From NCBI GenBank assembly GCA_034112325.1, contig JAWUVO010000002.1:1-64000 (forward strand): DNA of 64,000 bases, read 5' to 3'. Origin of the DNA: Bermanella sp034112325 (GTDB lineage Bacteria > Pseudomonadota > Gammaproteobacteria > Pseudomonadales > Oceanobacteraceae). The translations under genes were made by a program, and so were the position numbers. The notes beneath the pieces are model-generated. The model was not told the origin of the DNA, did not search any database, and worked only from the letters and a program-made list of their open reading frames with translations. Below are positions 51,267-60,812 of this stretch, piece by piece; position 1 is the first letter of the stretch; each line of letters begins with the position of its first letter.

Positions 51267-53975
51267 ATGACAGATAATAACCCTCAAAAAGTCATTTTAG
51301 TGGATGGCTCATCTTATTTATTCCGAGCGTTTCATGCCATTCGTGAAATGAGTACCTCGACAGGCTTTCCTACCAATGCCATTCGAGGCGTGGTGAGCAT
51401 GATTCGTAAACTGCAGAAAGATTACTCTGACGCTAAGATTGTCGTGATATTTGATGCTAAAGGAAAAACCTTTCGTAACGATTTATACAGCGAATATAAG
51501 GCCAATCGCCCGCCTATGCCTGATGATTTGAGGGTTCAAATACAACCAATACACGACATCATTACCGCCATGGGCCTGCCGTTAATTGTGACGCCAGGAG
51601 TAGAGGCCGATGATGTAATTGGTACGCTGGCCAAAGAAGCGTCTGAAAAAGGCATAGAGACCATAGTAAGCACAGGTGATAAAGACATGGCGCAGCTGGT
51701 AACAGAGCATGTGACCTTGCTGAACACCATGACGGATACCTTTATGGATGTGCCTGGTGTGTCTGAAAAATTCGGGGTTCGCCCAGATCAAATCATTGAT
51801 TACTTAGCGCTTATGGGTGACAAGGTCGATAACATTCCTGGAGTAGAAAAGTGTGGACCTAAAACCGCGGTTAAATGGTTAGATGCTTACGGTACGCTTA
51901 AAGGTGTGATGGAAAATGCAGATCAGGTAAAGGGTAAAGTAGGCGAAAACTTACGCGAAGCACTTGAGCGATTACCCCTGTCTTATGAGCTGGCGACCAT
52001 TAAATGCGATGTTGAGCTGGAGGAAGATTTAGACGCTATCAAGGTGAATCCAGTGGATACCGCAGCGTTATTGAAATTCTTTACTGAGTATGAATTTAAG
52101 ACCTGGAGTAAAGAATTATCCACAGGTCCGGTAGAAGAGGAAGAGGCCCCAGAAACAGCTGTGGATAGAAGTTTATACACCATTTTATCCACAGAAAAAG
52201 ATTTCCACAATTGGGTGGATAAGTTAAAAGCTGCGCCATATTTTGCCTTTGATACTGAGACGACATCTCTGGATTATATGAAGGCTCAAATCGTGGGGGT
52301 GAGTTTTTCTACTGCACCAAACGAAGCGGCTTATGTGCCGTTAGCGCATGATTATATTGATGCTCCAGTGCAGCTAGACCGCGAATGGGTATTAGAGCAA
52401 CTGAAGCCCTTATTAGAAGATGAAACCGTTAATAAAGTGGGGCAGAATTTAAAATATGACGCTCATGTACTCAAAAATCATGGCATCACTCTTCGCGGTA
52501 TTTTTCACGACACCATGCTAGAAAGCTATGTACTAAATAGCACCGTAACCAAGCACAACATGGATGATCTAGCGAAAAAGTATCTGGGCCATGAATGTGT
52601 GCACTTTGAAGACATAGCCGGTAAGGGCGCGAAGCAATTAACCTTTAATCAAATTGATGTAGAAAAGGCAGCTGAATACGCAGCTGAAGACGCAGATATT
52701 ACTTTGCGCTTACACGAAGCGTTAAATGAGCGACTTTCCAAAAGTGAGTCACTACTAACTTTGTATAACGAGATTGAATTACCTCTTGTGCAAGTACTCA
52801 CTAACATGGAAATGCTAGGTGCGTCAGTAAACGCTAATAAGCTGCACGATCAAAGTATTGAGATCACCCAGCGCCTTGAGCAGCTAGAACAGCAAGCTCA
52901 TGACTTGGCCGGCGAGGTGTTTAATTTAGCGTCACCGAAACAGTTACAAACCATCTTCTTTGAGAAGCTGGGATTACCAATTATTAAAAAAACCCCAAAA
53001 GGGCAGCCTTCGACTGCAGAAGAGGTGTTGGTAGAACTTAGCTTGAATTATGAGTTACCCAAGGTGATTTTAGAGCACCGTGGACTGGCCAAATTAAAGA
53101 ATACTTATACAGACAAACTGCCACTGATGATTCAACCCTCAACTGATCGAGTTCATACGTCTTACCAGCAGGCCGTAACGGCTACAGGTCGTTTATCGTC
53201 TACCGAACCTAACTTACAGAACATTCCAATACGCAACGAGCAAGGCCGTAAAATTCGCCAAGCGTTCGAAGCCCCAGAAGGTTATGTGATGGTTGCAGCG
53301 GATTATAGCCAGATTGAATTACGCATTATGGCGCACCTGTCTTCAGACCCTAGCCTTGTGGATGCTTTTAATAATGGAAAAGATATCCACAGAGCCACAG
53401 CCGCTGAAATAATGGGCGTACCAGAGGCAGAAGTAACCACTGAGCAGCGCCGCCATGCCAAGGCTGTAAACTTTGGTTTGATCTACGGAATGAGCGCTTT
53501 TGGCCTGGCTAGACAAATAGATGTGGGCCGTAAAGAAGCGCAAACATATATCGACACTTATTTTACCCGCTACCCAGGTGTGAAAACCTATATGGAAAAC
53601 ACACGTACTTTGGCAGCAGACCAAGGATACGTTGAAACCTTATTTGGCCGTCGTCTGCACTTGCCTGAAATTAACAGCAAGAATGGTATGCGACGCCAAG
53701 CCGCAGAGCGCACGGCTATCAATGCGCCGATGCAAGGCACTGCCGCCGATATTATTAAACGCGCAATGATTGATATGCATAAGTGGATTGAAACTCAGGC
53801 ACCCGATGTTCGCATGATCATGCAGGTTCACGATGAATTAATCTTTGAAGTACCCGAAGCCAAGCTAAAAGACGTTACCGCTAACATTAAGCGTGTGATG
53901 GAAGCGGCTGTTGATCTGGCTGTGCCATTAGTGGTGGATGTTGGTCATGGCGCTAACTGGGATGAAGCACATTAA
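51267..53975 (+). CDS. polA: DNA polymerase I
   Basis: Repair and Okazaki-fragment polymerase. The 5'-3' exonuclease domain fills residues 1-290. The 3'-5' proofreading domain (about 305-500) keeps its acidic residues, with FAFDTETTSLD and AAEDADITLRLH. The polymerase domain has motif A SQIELRIMAHLS, motif B RRHAKAVNFGLIYGMS and motif C QVHDELIFE. At 902 residues it is of usual length. All three activities should be present. Confidence 0.97.
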   Translation: MTDNNPQKVILVDGSSYLFRAFHAIREMSTSTGFPTNAIRGVVSMIRKLQKDYSDAKIVVIFDAKGKTFRNDLYSEYKANRPPMPDDLRVQIQPIHDIITAMGLPLIVTPGVEADDVIGTLAKEASEKGIETIVSTGDKDMAQLVTEHVTLLNTMTDTFMDVPGVSEKFGVRPDQIIDYLALMGDKVDNIPGVEKCGPKTAVKWLDAYGTLKGVMENADQVKGKVGENLREALERLPLSYELATIKCDVELEEDLDAIKVNPVDTAALLKFFTEYEFKTWSKELSTGPVEEEEAPETAVDRSLYTILSTEKDFHNWVDKLKAAPYFAFDTETTSLDYMKAQIVGVSFSTAPNEAAYVPLAHDYIDAPVQLDREWVLEQLKPLLEDETVNKVGQNLKYDAHVLKNHGITLRGIFHDTMLESYVLNSTVTKHNMDDLAKKYLGHECVHFEDIAGKGAKQLTFNQIDVEKAAEYAAEDADITLRLHEALNERLSKSESLLTLYNEIELPLVQVLTNMEMLGASVNANKLHDQSIEITQRLEQLEQQAHDLAGEVFNLASPKQLQTIFFEKLGLPIIKKTPKGQPSTAEEVLVELSLNYELPKVILEHRGLAKLKNTYTDKLPLMIQPSTDRVHTSYQQAVTATGRLSSTEPNLQNIPIRNEQGRKIRQAFEAPEGYVMVAADYSQIELRIMAHLSSDPSLVDAFNNGKDIHRATAAEIMGVPEAEVTTEQRRHAKAVNFGLIYGMSAFGLARQIDVGRKEAQTYIDTYFTRYPGVKTYMENTRTLAADQGYVETLFGRRLHLPEINSKNGMRRQAAERTAINAPMQGTAADIIKRAMIDMHKWIETQAPDVRMIMQVHDELIFEVPEAKLKDVTANIKRVMEAAVDLAVPLVVDVGHGANWDEAH

Positions 53976-54001
53976 TATTTATTGAAAACGTTAGCATGAA
54001 T

Positions 54002-54028
54002 AAAAGGGCTTCAATGGAGCCCTTTTTT
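54002..54028 (+). terminator. Terminator after polA
   Basis: AAAAGGGCT and AGCCCTTTT pair around TCAATGG, followed by T residues. Confidence 0.88.
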
Positions 54029-54191
54029 ATTGCCTGTGTTTCGAGTGATGGCCTGTAAGAGCTAGGCGTATCGGGCCTAATCGCCTGATTCTAAATTGAG
54101 ATCGGGTTCATAATTAATCAATACTAAGTACTTGCTAACCTTGAAATAACCATTAACCGGCGCATTTTTTATGCGTTTTTGTAAAAAAACT

Positions 54192-54220
54192 GGAAATGTC
54201 GTTCTAACGTTCTAATCTGA
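54192..54220 (+). promoter_or_regulatory. Sigma-E/AlgU-like promoter of the polA-downstream RNA
   Basis: GGAAAT at 54192-54197 and TCTGA at 54216-54220 resemble the envelope-stress sigma consensus GAACTT and TCTGA. Spacing from GAAATG to TCTGA is 17 bases. The -35 matches only partly, so a sigma-70 promoter nearby is not excluded. Confidence 0.45.
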
Positions 54221-54226
54221 TATTTA

Positions 54227-54341
54227 TACAGAGCGCTGAGGCGTCTGTAACTTGTTTACCCCTGTCTTTGGTTAATCCCCCAATGAAACCAAAGACATTT
54301 CTAGCCTGATCGTTCTCCCCAATGACGATCAGGCTTTTTTT
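54227..54341 (+). ncRNA. Predicted small RNA downstream of polA (ErsA/Spot 42 position)
   Basis: About 115 bases fold into three hairpins. SL1 is ACAGA/TCTGT with an inner CGC/GCG (54228-54248). SL2 is a perfect 11-bp stem, TGTCTTTGGTT/AACCAAAGACA (54263-54297). SL3 is a perfect 11-bp stem, AGCCTGATCGT/ACGATCAGGCT, followed by T7 (54303-54341), a Rho-independent terminator. The loops of SL2 and SL3 are nearly the same (AATCCCCCAATGA and TCTCCCCAATG), and TTTACCCC stands unpaired before SL2. Such repeated C-rich loops look like antisense seeds. No ORF precedes the terminator, and polA already has its own. In Pseudomonas the sRNA ErsA lies between polA and engB, as Spot 42 does in enterics. Identity with either is not shown. 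Confidence 0.78.
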
Positions 54342-54462
54342 GCATTCAGGTTTTAGGTTTCAAGCAGTACCTGTGTACCTCAGGCGAATATTGACAAAAT
54401 GGCCCATTGCCCGCACTCTTCCGCCCAGCCAAATAAAATAATAATGCTACAGGGCTCACTAA

Positions 54463-55464
54463 ATGTGGTTTCGCTTCACTTCTATCGCGCTAATTAGTTT
54501 TTCTTCATTGTCGAATGCTGTCGGTCAAAATTTCTTAGGGGATACTTTGACTCAGGGTCAGCAGTTCGTCTCTACTTCTATTTCTATGAGTGATTGGTAT
54601 GCCGGTGCAGAGTATGTTGATGACGCATCTGTTGCTGCTATTGATGATTTAGACCGTGGGTTTTCTGATGCCAATAAAAAAGGCTACGATTTTAAAACCG
54701 TTTTAACGTACAAATATGGGGTTACTAAAGACATTACCCTAGGCTTTAAATATGGTTACTCCTATCAAAAAGACGAGGCGTCTATCGCCAGTGCTGAAGG
54801 CGCTGGCTTTGAAGGGGATTGGATAACCGAAGGGGGATCCGATCTAACCTTGTTAGGGGTTTACCGTTTAGATGAAAGCTCGTCAGTAGATGTGTTTATA
54901 GATCTTCCTATTTGCTCGGCTTCAGCGTTCGAGTCTGCTTGTTCAACAAAGTTAGCTGCGTCTGAGAATACAACACGTATTGGTAGCTCTGGTGGTCAGG
55001 GTAAAGGTTATTATCGAGTAGGGGGTGCAATATCATCGAATTGGGTCACTGTAATGGACACTCATTGGATGGGCAGCTTATTTACCTCGATGGCATTGTC
55101 GGATGAAGTGTATGGTGAAAAAGTATCAGCACCTTTCACATATGGCGCAACGTTTGGGGCCATTATGCCAATTAAGCAAAACCACAGCTGGACAGGCTCG
55201 TTAACCCTTTCAAGAATGCTGGGGTATTCAAGCTACAACCCGCAAGTACAGGACAAGGTATCGTACAGCGATCATTCGTCTTTGGTTATTCGTGGGGAGT
55301 ATCTATGGGACTTTATGGCAAGGCTGCAATTGCGACCTTATGTTGATTTAGCCATGGTACAAGAGCCAACGATTATATTTACATCTGCTGGTCAGCGCAG
55401 ATCTATTGAATACACGTCGGGATCTAAAGTAACGCTTGGTGCAGAATTAAGAGCGACTTTCTAA
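54463..55464 (+). CDS. Outer-membrane beta-barrel protein of unknown role
   Basis: The 333 residues begin with a signal peptide (about 19-21, ending SNA). Alternating hydrophobic/polar strands with aromatic girdles follow, and the protein ends ELRATF with the C-terminal Phe needed for BAM-mediated insertion. It resembles the broad group annotated as transporters or phenol-pathway MetA-like barrels. No substrate can be named. It is inserted between the predicted sRNA and engB, where Pseudomonas has no such gene. Confidence 0.75.
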   Translation: MWFRFTSIALISFSSLSNAVGQNFLGDTLTQGQQFVSTSISMSDWYAGAEYVDDASVAAIDDLDRGFSDANKKGYDFKTVLTYKYGVTKDITLGFKYGYSYQKDEASIASAEGAGFEGDWITEGGSDLTLLGVYRLDESSSVDVFIDLPICSASAFESACSTKLAASENTTRIGSSGGQGKGYYRVGGAISSNWVTVMDTHWMGSLFTSMALSDEVYGEKVSAPFTYGATFGAIMPIKQNHSWTGSLTLSRMLGYSSYNPQVQDKVSYSDHSSLVIRGEYLWDFMARLQLRPYVDLAMVQEPTIIFTSAGQRRSIEYTSGSKVTLGAELRATF

Positions 55465-55485
55465 GCGTATTAACACGTCTGAATA

Positions 55486-55514
55486 AAGACTCTGATATTC
55501 AATCAGAGTCTTCT
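55486..55514. terminator. Bidirectional terminator-like hairpin
   Basis: AAGACTCTGAT and ATCAGAGTCTT form a perfect 11-bp stem around ATTCA between the convergent barrel gene and engB. The T tract is interrupted (CTTATCTTT). Confidence 0.7.
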
Positions 55515-55545
55515 TATCTTTAAGTATTCGCTATAAATCCTGTCT

Positions 55546-56172
55546 TTACGCTTTTTCGTCGGTTTGTGGTGGTTGCAGCCACTGACTTAATTGGTTTTGC
55601 AAAATGGTTGTACCAATCTTTTTAAGCGAGCTGAATGTCTGGATTGTCAGTAAATCGCCTAAATGTGCCATCTCTTTTTTAACCGATAAGAGAGTTGCTT
55701 GGGCGGGGCCGCGCTTAAACTTATCCGATTTGGTTAAAAGAATATGAATAGGCATTTTAACATCCGATGCCCACTCACACATCATGCGGTCAAAGTCAGA
55801 CAATGGGTGGCGAATATCCATTACTAATACCACCGCTTTGAGACTTTCACGTTTCTCAAGGTATTCTGACATGTTCTTTTGCCATTCACGTTTCATGCGT
55901 TCAGGCACTTTGGCAAATCCATAGCCGGGTAAATCGACAATACGAACGCCAGGTTGAATCTCAAAAAAGTTAATTAGCTGAGTACGACCAGGGGTTTTAC
56001 TGGTGCGTGCTAATTTATTTTGTTGAGCTAAAGTATTAAGAGCACTGGATTTGCCCGCATTTGAGCGGCCAGCAAAGGCAACTTCGGCGCCTGTGTCTTC
56101 AGGACATTGTTTGATACTCGGCGCGCTAGTCGTATATTTTGCGAGCTGAAAGTTAATTTTTACTGAGTCCAT
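55546..56172 (-). CDS. engB: Ribosome biogenesis GTPase EngB (YihA)
   Basis: Essential GTPase for 50S subunit assembly. In 208 residues the G motifs are G1 GRSNAGKSS near residue 33, G2 TPGRTQLIN, G3 DLPGYG, and G4 TKSD. The ATG at 56172 gives the normal N-terminus (MDSVKINFQLAKYTTSAP). The frame extends to 56256, but that extension has no family counterpart. It is divergent from the cytochrome c5 gene. Confidence 0.95.
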   Translation of the reverse strand: MDSVKINFQLAKYTTSAPSIKQCPEDTGAEVAFAGRSNAGKSSALNTLAQQNKLARTSKTPGRTQLINFFEIQPGVRIVDLPGYGFAKVPERMKREWQKNMSEYLEKRESLKAVVLVMDIRHPLSDFDRMMCEWASDVKMPIHILLTKSDKFKRGPAQATLLSVKKEMAHLGDLLTIQTFSSLKKIGTTILQNQLSQWLQPPQTDEKA

Positions 56173-56283
56173 GAGGTGTTTACTGCTTTGCGTCAAGTTG
56201 TAAGTGGGAGCACTTTGGTTATAATGCCACAAAAATACTGTGGACCCATAAGCCAAATATATATTGGTATAGGAGAGAGAGCC

Positions 56284-56577
56284 ATGAAAAACGTACTTGG
56301 ATTTGCAACAGCCCTACTAATTTCTGTATCGGCCAGTGCATTTGATGCTGAAGCGAAATACAATCAATCTTGCATGGCATGCCACGCCGTGGGGGTTGCA
56401 GGGGCACCTAAAGCATTCGATGCTGGTGCTTGGGCGCCTAGATTAGCTGTTGGTATGGACTCGTTAGTGGCAAGTGTAACAAATGGTAAGGGCGCTATGC
56501 CACCTAAGGGTTTGTGCATGGATTGTTCAGCGGATCAGTTTAAACAACTGATTACGTTCATGAGCAAAGCAAAATAA
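56284..56577 (+). CDS. Cytochrome c5
   Basis: Periplasmic monoheme electron carrier. The 97-residue precursor has a signal peptide ending near ASA, the heme motif CMACH (Cys30, Cys33, His34) and axial Met72 in AMPPKG. The extra pair Cys78/Cys81 (CMDC) forms the disulfide typical of c5 cytochromes. A strong GGAGAGAGA precedes the ATG at 56284. The diheme cytochrome c4 gene follows after 33 bases. Confidence 0.93.
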   Translation: MKNVLGFATALLISVSASAFDAEAKYNQSCMACHAVGVAGAPKAFDAGAWAPRLAVGMDSLVASVTNGKGAMPPKGLCMDCSADQFKQLITFMSKAK

Positions 56578-56610
56578 TAGAATTTATTAAATTTATATAA
56601 GGTATACCCC

Positions 56611-57210
56611 ATGAAAAAGTTGGCGATTAGCTTGATGTTGTCTTTGGGCCTTGTTGTTACAGCACAAGCTGGTGATGCGGGCGCTGGTAAAAAAATCTCA
56701 GGTGCGTGTGTTGCTTGTCACGGACAAGATGGAAACAGTGCGGCCCCTAGTTTTCCAAAAATTGCGGGTTTAGGTGAAACCTATATCACTAAGCAATTAA
56801 AAGACTTTAAAAGCGGAGCTCGTGATAACGCGATCATGAAAGGCCAAGTAGCTGCGTTAAACGAAAAGCAAATGGCGGATCTAGCAGCATACTATGCAGG
56901 TAATAAGCGTACAGTGGGTTATGCCGCTAAAGATAAAGTTGCGTTAGGTGAGAAAACCTACCGTGCTGGTAATAAATCCACTGGTGTTCCAGCGTGTATG
57001 GCTTGTCACTCAATGGACGGTAGCGGCATGTCTTCTGCTGGCTTCCCTGGTTTAGGTGGTCAACACGGTGCTTACATTAAGGCTCAGTTGGTTTCTTTCC
57101 AAGAGGGCAAGCGTATGAATGATGCCAGTGACGTTATGCGTGACATTGCTTCGCGCATGTCTAACAAAGAAATCGATGCGGTTTCTGCATACATTCAAGG
57201 CCTTCACTAG
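56611..57210 (+). CDS. Cytochrome c4 (diheme)
   Basis: Periplasmic electron carrier to terminal oxidases. The signal peptide ends at AQA-GD. Two class I heme domains carry CVACH (33-37) and CMACH (129-133). Axial Met residues are in ARDNAIMKG and GKRMNDASDVM. The 199-residue length is typical. It is co-oriented with c5 and followed by a terminator; dsbA comes next, as in Pseudomonas. Confidence 0.95.
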   Translation: MKKLAISLMLSLGLVVTAQAGDAGAGKKISGACVACHGQDGNSAAPSFPKIAGLGETYITKQLKDFKSGARDNAIMKGQVAALNEKQMADLAAYYAGNKRTVGYAAKDKVALGEKTYRAGNKSTGVPACMACHSMDGSGMSSAGFPGLGGQHGAYIKAQLVSFQEGKRMNDASDVMRDIASRMSNKEIDAVSAYIQGLH

Positions 57211-57240
57211 CCTTTGATTTAGCCTCGCAGCTAAAATTCC

Positions 57241-57271
57241 AAAAAAAGGCAGTTTTTACTGCCTTTTTTTG
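57241..57271 (+). terminator. Terminator after cytochrome c4
   Basis: AAAAAAAGGCAGT and ACTGCCTTTTTTT pair perfectly around TTTT. Confidence 0.95.
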
Positions 57272-57384
57272 TGGGTGTCTGTTCAAAATCCGGTGGAACT
57301 TTTTACCCAGAGCTTGTTCAAAGCTAATCGAATAAGTAGTCTTATGCAAAACAGACGTTATTTACATTTCCTTAAGGATTAACC

Positions 57385-58017
57385 ATGAAGTTGATACACA
57401 CTCTTTTAGCCTTTGCTTTTGTTATGGCTGCATCGTTCAGTCAAGCTGAAAGCTATATTGCTGGGCAGCATTATAAGGTATTAGATAATCAAACAACCCC
57501 ACGAGATACCAGTAAAATAGAGGTGGTAGAAGTGTTTTGGTATGGTTGTGGGCACTGTAATCATTTTGAGCCAACCGTACATGCTTGGCAGAAATTCTTA
57601 CAAGCTGACGTAGATTTTTATCAATTACCCGCTCAATTCAGTCGCCAATGGAAAATTCATGCAGGGTTATTTTATTTAACGCATGCGCTTAAAGTGAATG
57701 AACAGGCGCATCAAGCGATTTTTGATTCAATTCATAAGCAGCGTAAGCCTTTATTGTCTGAGAGTGATCAAAAAGAGTTTCTGGCACAATATGGCGTAAG
57801 CGAAGCTGACTATGACAAATATAATGATTCCTTTGGTGTTCGCCGCCAAATGAAAATGGCTGACGAAATGGTCCGTACTTGGGCTATTAGTGGCGTTCCA
57901 GCGATTATTGTTAATGGTAAGTACATGGTAAATGCCAGTTCTGCCGGTGGCGAAGAACACGTGTTTAGCGTGGTTAATTTCTTAATCGAACAAGAGCGTC
58001 AAGCCCTTAAAAAATAA
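57385..58017 (+). CDS. dsbA: Periplasmic thiol:disulfide interchange protein DsbA
   Basis: Introduces disulfides into exported proteins. A signal peptide (about 1-21, SQA-ES) precedes the thioredoxin-like fold with active site Cys55-Gly-His-Cys58 in FWYGCGHCNHFEP. The cis-Pro loop is SGVPAIIVNGKY near 175. The 210-residue length is normal. AAGGATTAACC precedes the ATG. Confidence 0.96.
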   Translation: MKLIHTLLAFAFVMAASFSQAESYIAGQHYKVLDNQTTPRDTSKIEVVEVFWYGCGHCNHFEPTVHAWQKFLQADVDFYQLPAQFSRQWKIHAGLFYLTHALKVNEQAHQAIFDSIHKQRKPLLSESDQKEFLAQYGVSEADYDKYNDSFGVRRQMKMADEMVRTWAISGVPAIIVNGKYMVNASSAGGEEHVFSVVNFLIEQERQALKK

Positions 58018-58023
58018 GTTATA

Positions 58024-58055
58024 AGGCCTGTCATTTCATGTGGCAGGCTTGTTTT
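58024..58055 (+). terminator. Terminator after dsbA
   Basis: GCCTGTCA and TGGCAGGC pair (one G-U) around TTTCATG, followed by TTGTTTT. Confidence 0.8.
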
Positions 58056-58157
58056 ACCTCTCCCTTTCTGATCATTATAATAAAAGTTTAATCCCTACTG
58101 CATTCCAGCAAGCACGCTCTAAATCATGCCCTATACTGAAAACATATTTGAGGGTAA

Positions 58158-59852
58158 ATGATGAGCACCACTGACCGCTGGAAAAACAAATACCTAAATT
58201 TAATTGATGATCATGAAAAGTTAGAAAAAAGCTTTGAAGACAACACAGCCCAGCTACGCCGCGCCCTTATACGTCTTACGGTTTTGGCTGAGGGCCGGGA
58301 TCAAGATTTAGACGCACAACTTGAAGAAGCCAGAGTTTTACTGCGCAAAGAGCAGATAACAGGTTTGAGTCGAGTGATTGAGCGCATTGAAAAAGGCTAC
58401 GAGCGCTGGCAATCCCATCAAGAAAGCTTTCAAGATAATTTATCGCAAACACTGATTGATATTGAAACCAAGCATGACGCCCTGCCGAGCACATTAACAA
58501 ATATGTTAAAAGGGGTGCGTAAAAAGGCCCGAAATACAGACAAAGCAGAATTGTTAGTGGCGCTGAGTCAGGTAATCGCTCAATGGGCTGATGCCATGGT
58601 GGATCAGATTGAAAGCACGCCAGAAGAGAACTCAAAGAGCTCTTGGTTTGGTCGTTTATTTAGCAAAGAGCAAGAAGAAGCAAAGAAAGCATCAGAATCT
58701 GAGTCAGAAGAAAAAATATCGTCAGTGGGTCAGCAGCCCTATGAAATTGAACGCGAAAACGACTCCAAAGACGGCCTTAATAGCTTAAGCTCTGAAGCGA
58801 GTCGTGTGTTAGGCAGCTTGATAACCAAGCTTTCACTGCCTGAGCCAGAACAGCCGAGAGCAGCGCAATTGCTTAATAAGGTAAATGCAGGTCTAAGCTG
58901 GTATGAATTAGTACCTGCTCTCGAAATTTTGTCAGACCTGGTTGTTTCAGCTTTAGGCACCGAACAAGAAGAATTTGATGCCTTTCTTAAAACTCTTGAT
59001 GCTCGCTTAAATGCGTTACAAAAATGGCTGCATCAAGGAGAAAATTTAGAGGAGAAGTTTAATTCTGCCAGCAGAAGCTTTGATCAAAAAATGCGGGGCC
59101 ATTTAGATGAGCTGAAAGATGTATTAGCAGCAAATGATACCAAGGCACTTAAGGGTTCGGTTAGTCATCAGTTAGATGAAGTATTTGCGACCCTGGATAC
59201 GTTTAAGCTTGATCAGAGGTCTCGTGAGATTGAGTTTGAACAGCATATTAAAGATATGGGTGATCGGCTTAAGGACATGCAAACTGAGCTTGAGGAAGCA
59301 AAAGAGCAGCTAAATAGCAGTCAACTTGTGGCTATGACAGACAGCTTAACGCAGCTGCCTAATCGCGGTGCCTATGATTTATATATCGCGAAAGAATATG
59401 ATCGATATCGTCGCTATGGAGGCGATTTAAGCTTATTGATATGCGATGTGGATAAGTTCAAATCCATCAACGATAACTATGGGCATCAGGCAGGTGACAA
59501 GGTTTTACAGCTGATTAGTCGGCAAGTGAAAAAAGGCACGCGAGAAACGGATTTTTTATCTCGATATGGCGGTGAGGAATTTGTGGTCATTTTGCCGCAG
59601 TCAGATGCAGAAGCGGCATTAAAAGTGGGTGAGAAAATTAGAACGCAAGTTGCTAATAGCCCCTTTCACTTTAAAGGCGCTAGAGTGCAAATTACCATAT
59701 CATGCGGCATCGCTAGTTTTGCAGCAGGTTATCGAATTGAACAAGTATTTGATGCGGCAGATAAAGCATTATACAAAGCCAAGCAGAATGGCCGTAATCA
59801 GTGCCATATTGGAGAGCTAGAGGGTACTCCAGGAGAAGAAGGCGCAGAGTAG
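58158..59852 (+). CDS. Diguanylate cyclase (GGDEF) with long helical N-terminus
   Basis: Makes cyclic di-GMP. The GGDEF domain (about 390-555) has the active-site variant GGEEF at 471-475 and an intact inhibitory I-site RETD at 462-465, five residues upstream. Residues 1-385 are soluble, highly charged and helical, with coiled-coil character, and no membrane segment is seen; the acidic stretch at about 170-190 is low-complexity. The gene holds the place of dgcH downstream of dsbA in Pseudomonas. The input signal is unknown. Confidence 0.92.
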   Translation: MMSTTDRWKNKYLNLIDDHEKLEKSFEDNTAQLRRALIRLTVLAEGRDQDLDAQLEEARVLLRKEQITGLSRVIERIEKGYERWQSHQESFQDNLSQTLIDIETKHDALPSTLTNMLKGVRKKARNTDKAELLVALSQVIAQWADAMVDQIESTPEENSKSSWFGRLFSKEQEEAKKASESESEEKISSVGQQPYEIERENDSKDGLNSLSSEASRVLGSLITKLSLPEPEQPRAAQLLNKVNAGLSWYELVPALEILSDLVVSALGTEQEEFDAFLKTLDARLNALQKWLHQGENLEEKFNSASRSFDQKMRGHLDELKDVLAANDTKALKGSVSHQLDEVFATLDTFKLDQRSREIEFEQHIKDMGDRLKDMQTELEEAKEQLNSSQLVAMTDSLTQLPNRGAYDLYIAKEYDRYRRYGGDLSLLICDVDKFKSINDNYGHQAGDKVLQLISRQVKKGTRETDFLSRYGGEEFVVILPQSDAEAALKVGEKIRTQVANSPFHFKGARVQITISCGIASFAAGYRIEQVFDAADKALYKAKQNGRNQCHIGELEGTPGEEGAE

Positions 59853-59872
59853 AGATATTATCTTCGGTACAC

Positions 59873-59910
59873 AAAAAAGGCGGCATCCCATGTAGGGAGC
59901 CGCCTTTTTA
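59873..59910. terminator. Bidirectional intrinsic terminator
   Basis: AAAAAAGGCGGC and GCCGCCTTTTT form the stem, with an inner TCCC/GGGA pairing, between the convergent cyclase gene and htpX. Confidence 0.92.
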
Positions 59911-59930
59911 ATGGGTTATGAGGCAACCCG

Positions 59931-60812
59931 TTATTGATAACGCTGCTTTAGAGCTTCGATACGTTTGTCTAATGGAGGGTGACTCATAAACAATCCCCCT
60001 AACTTATTCTTCATTTCACCACTGATACCAAATGCCACCATTTCATCTGGCATTTCACTTGGTTGGTTCTGTTCGGCTTTTAAACGCATTAAGGCACTGG
60101 CCATAGCCGCTGGACTAACCAGTTCGGCACCGGCGATATCGGCGCGATATTCACGACGGCGGCTAAACCAAAATACGATAGTACTGGCCAGGATGCCCAA
60201 AACCATCTCGGCAATAAAGGTCGCGATGTAAAAACCCATGCCATGGCCATTTTCATTCTTGAACACGGCACGATCGATAAAACTACCAATGATACGAGCA
60301 AAGAACATAACAAAGGCGTTTACCACGCCCTGAATCAAGGTAAGAGTGATCATGTCGCCATTTGCAACGTGGCCAATCTCATGACCTAAAACGGCTTTTA
60401 CTTCTTCACGGCTCATTTTATTCAACAGGCCAGTACTCACGGCAACTAAGGCATTATTACGATTCCAACCGGTGGCAAAGGCATTGGCTTGAGGGGTAGC
60501 AAATATTCCCACTTCGGGCATGCCAATACGTGCTTTGTCGGCCAGTTCTTTAACCGTGCTAAGTAACCATTGCTCATCAGCATTGCTGGCTTGCTGGATA
60601 ACCTGCACGCCCATTGAACGCTTTGCCATCCATTTAGATATCAGTAAGGATACAACCGAGCCAGCCATACCAAATACAAGACAGAACGCCAGTAGATTAC
60701 CGTAATCCAAGCCCTTAGATGTCATGTAGCTGCCCACACCCAGCAGGCTTAGGGTAATACTGGCAACCAAGATAACCGCTAGGTTAGTGGCTAAGAATAA
60801 TAAGATACGCAT
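59931..60812 (-). CDS. htpX: Membrane protease HtpX
   Basis: Zinc metalloprotease that degrades damaged inner-membrane proteins during envelope stress. The 293 residues have two N-terminal membrane helices. The active site is LGHEIGHVANGD (His144, Glu145, His148), two further hydrophobic segments lie near 155-210, and EYRADIAGAEL supplies the third ligand Glu. It appears monocistronic. The 280 bases upstream of it show no other recognised feature. Confidence 0.96.
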   Translation of the reverse strand: MRILLFLATNLAVILVASITLSLLGVGSYMTSKGLDYGNLLAFCLVFGMAGSVVSLLISKWMAKRSMGVQVIQQASNADEQWLLSTVKELADKARIGMPEVGIFATPQANAFATGWNRNNALVAVSTGLLNKMSREEVKAVLGHEIGHVANGDMITLTLIQGVVNAFVMFFARIIGSFIDRAVFKNENGHGMGFYIATFIAEMVLGILASTIVFWFSRRREYRADIAGAELVSPAAMASALMRLKAEQNQPSEMPDEMVAFGISGEMKNKLGGLFMSHPPLDKRIEALKQRYQ

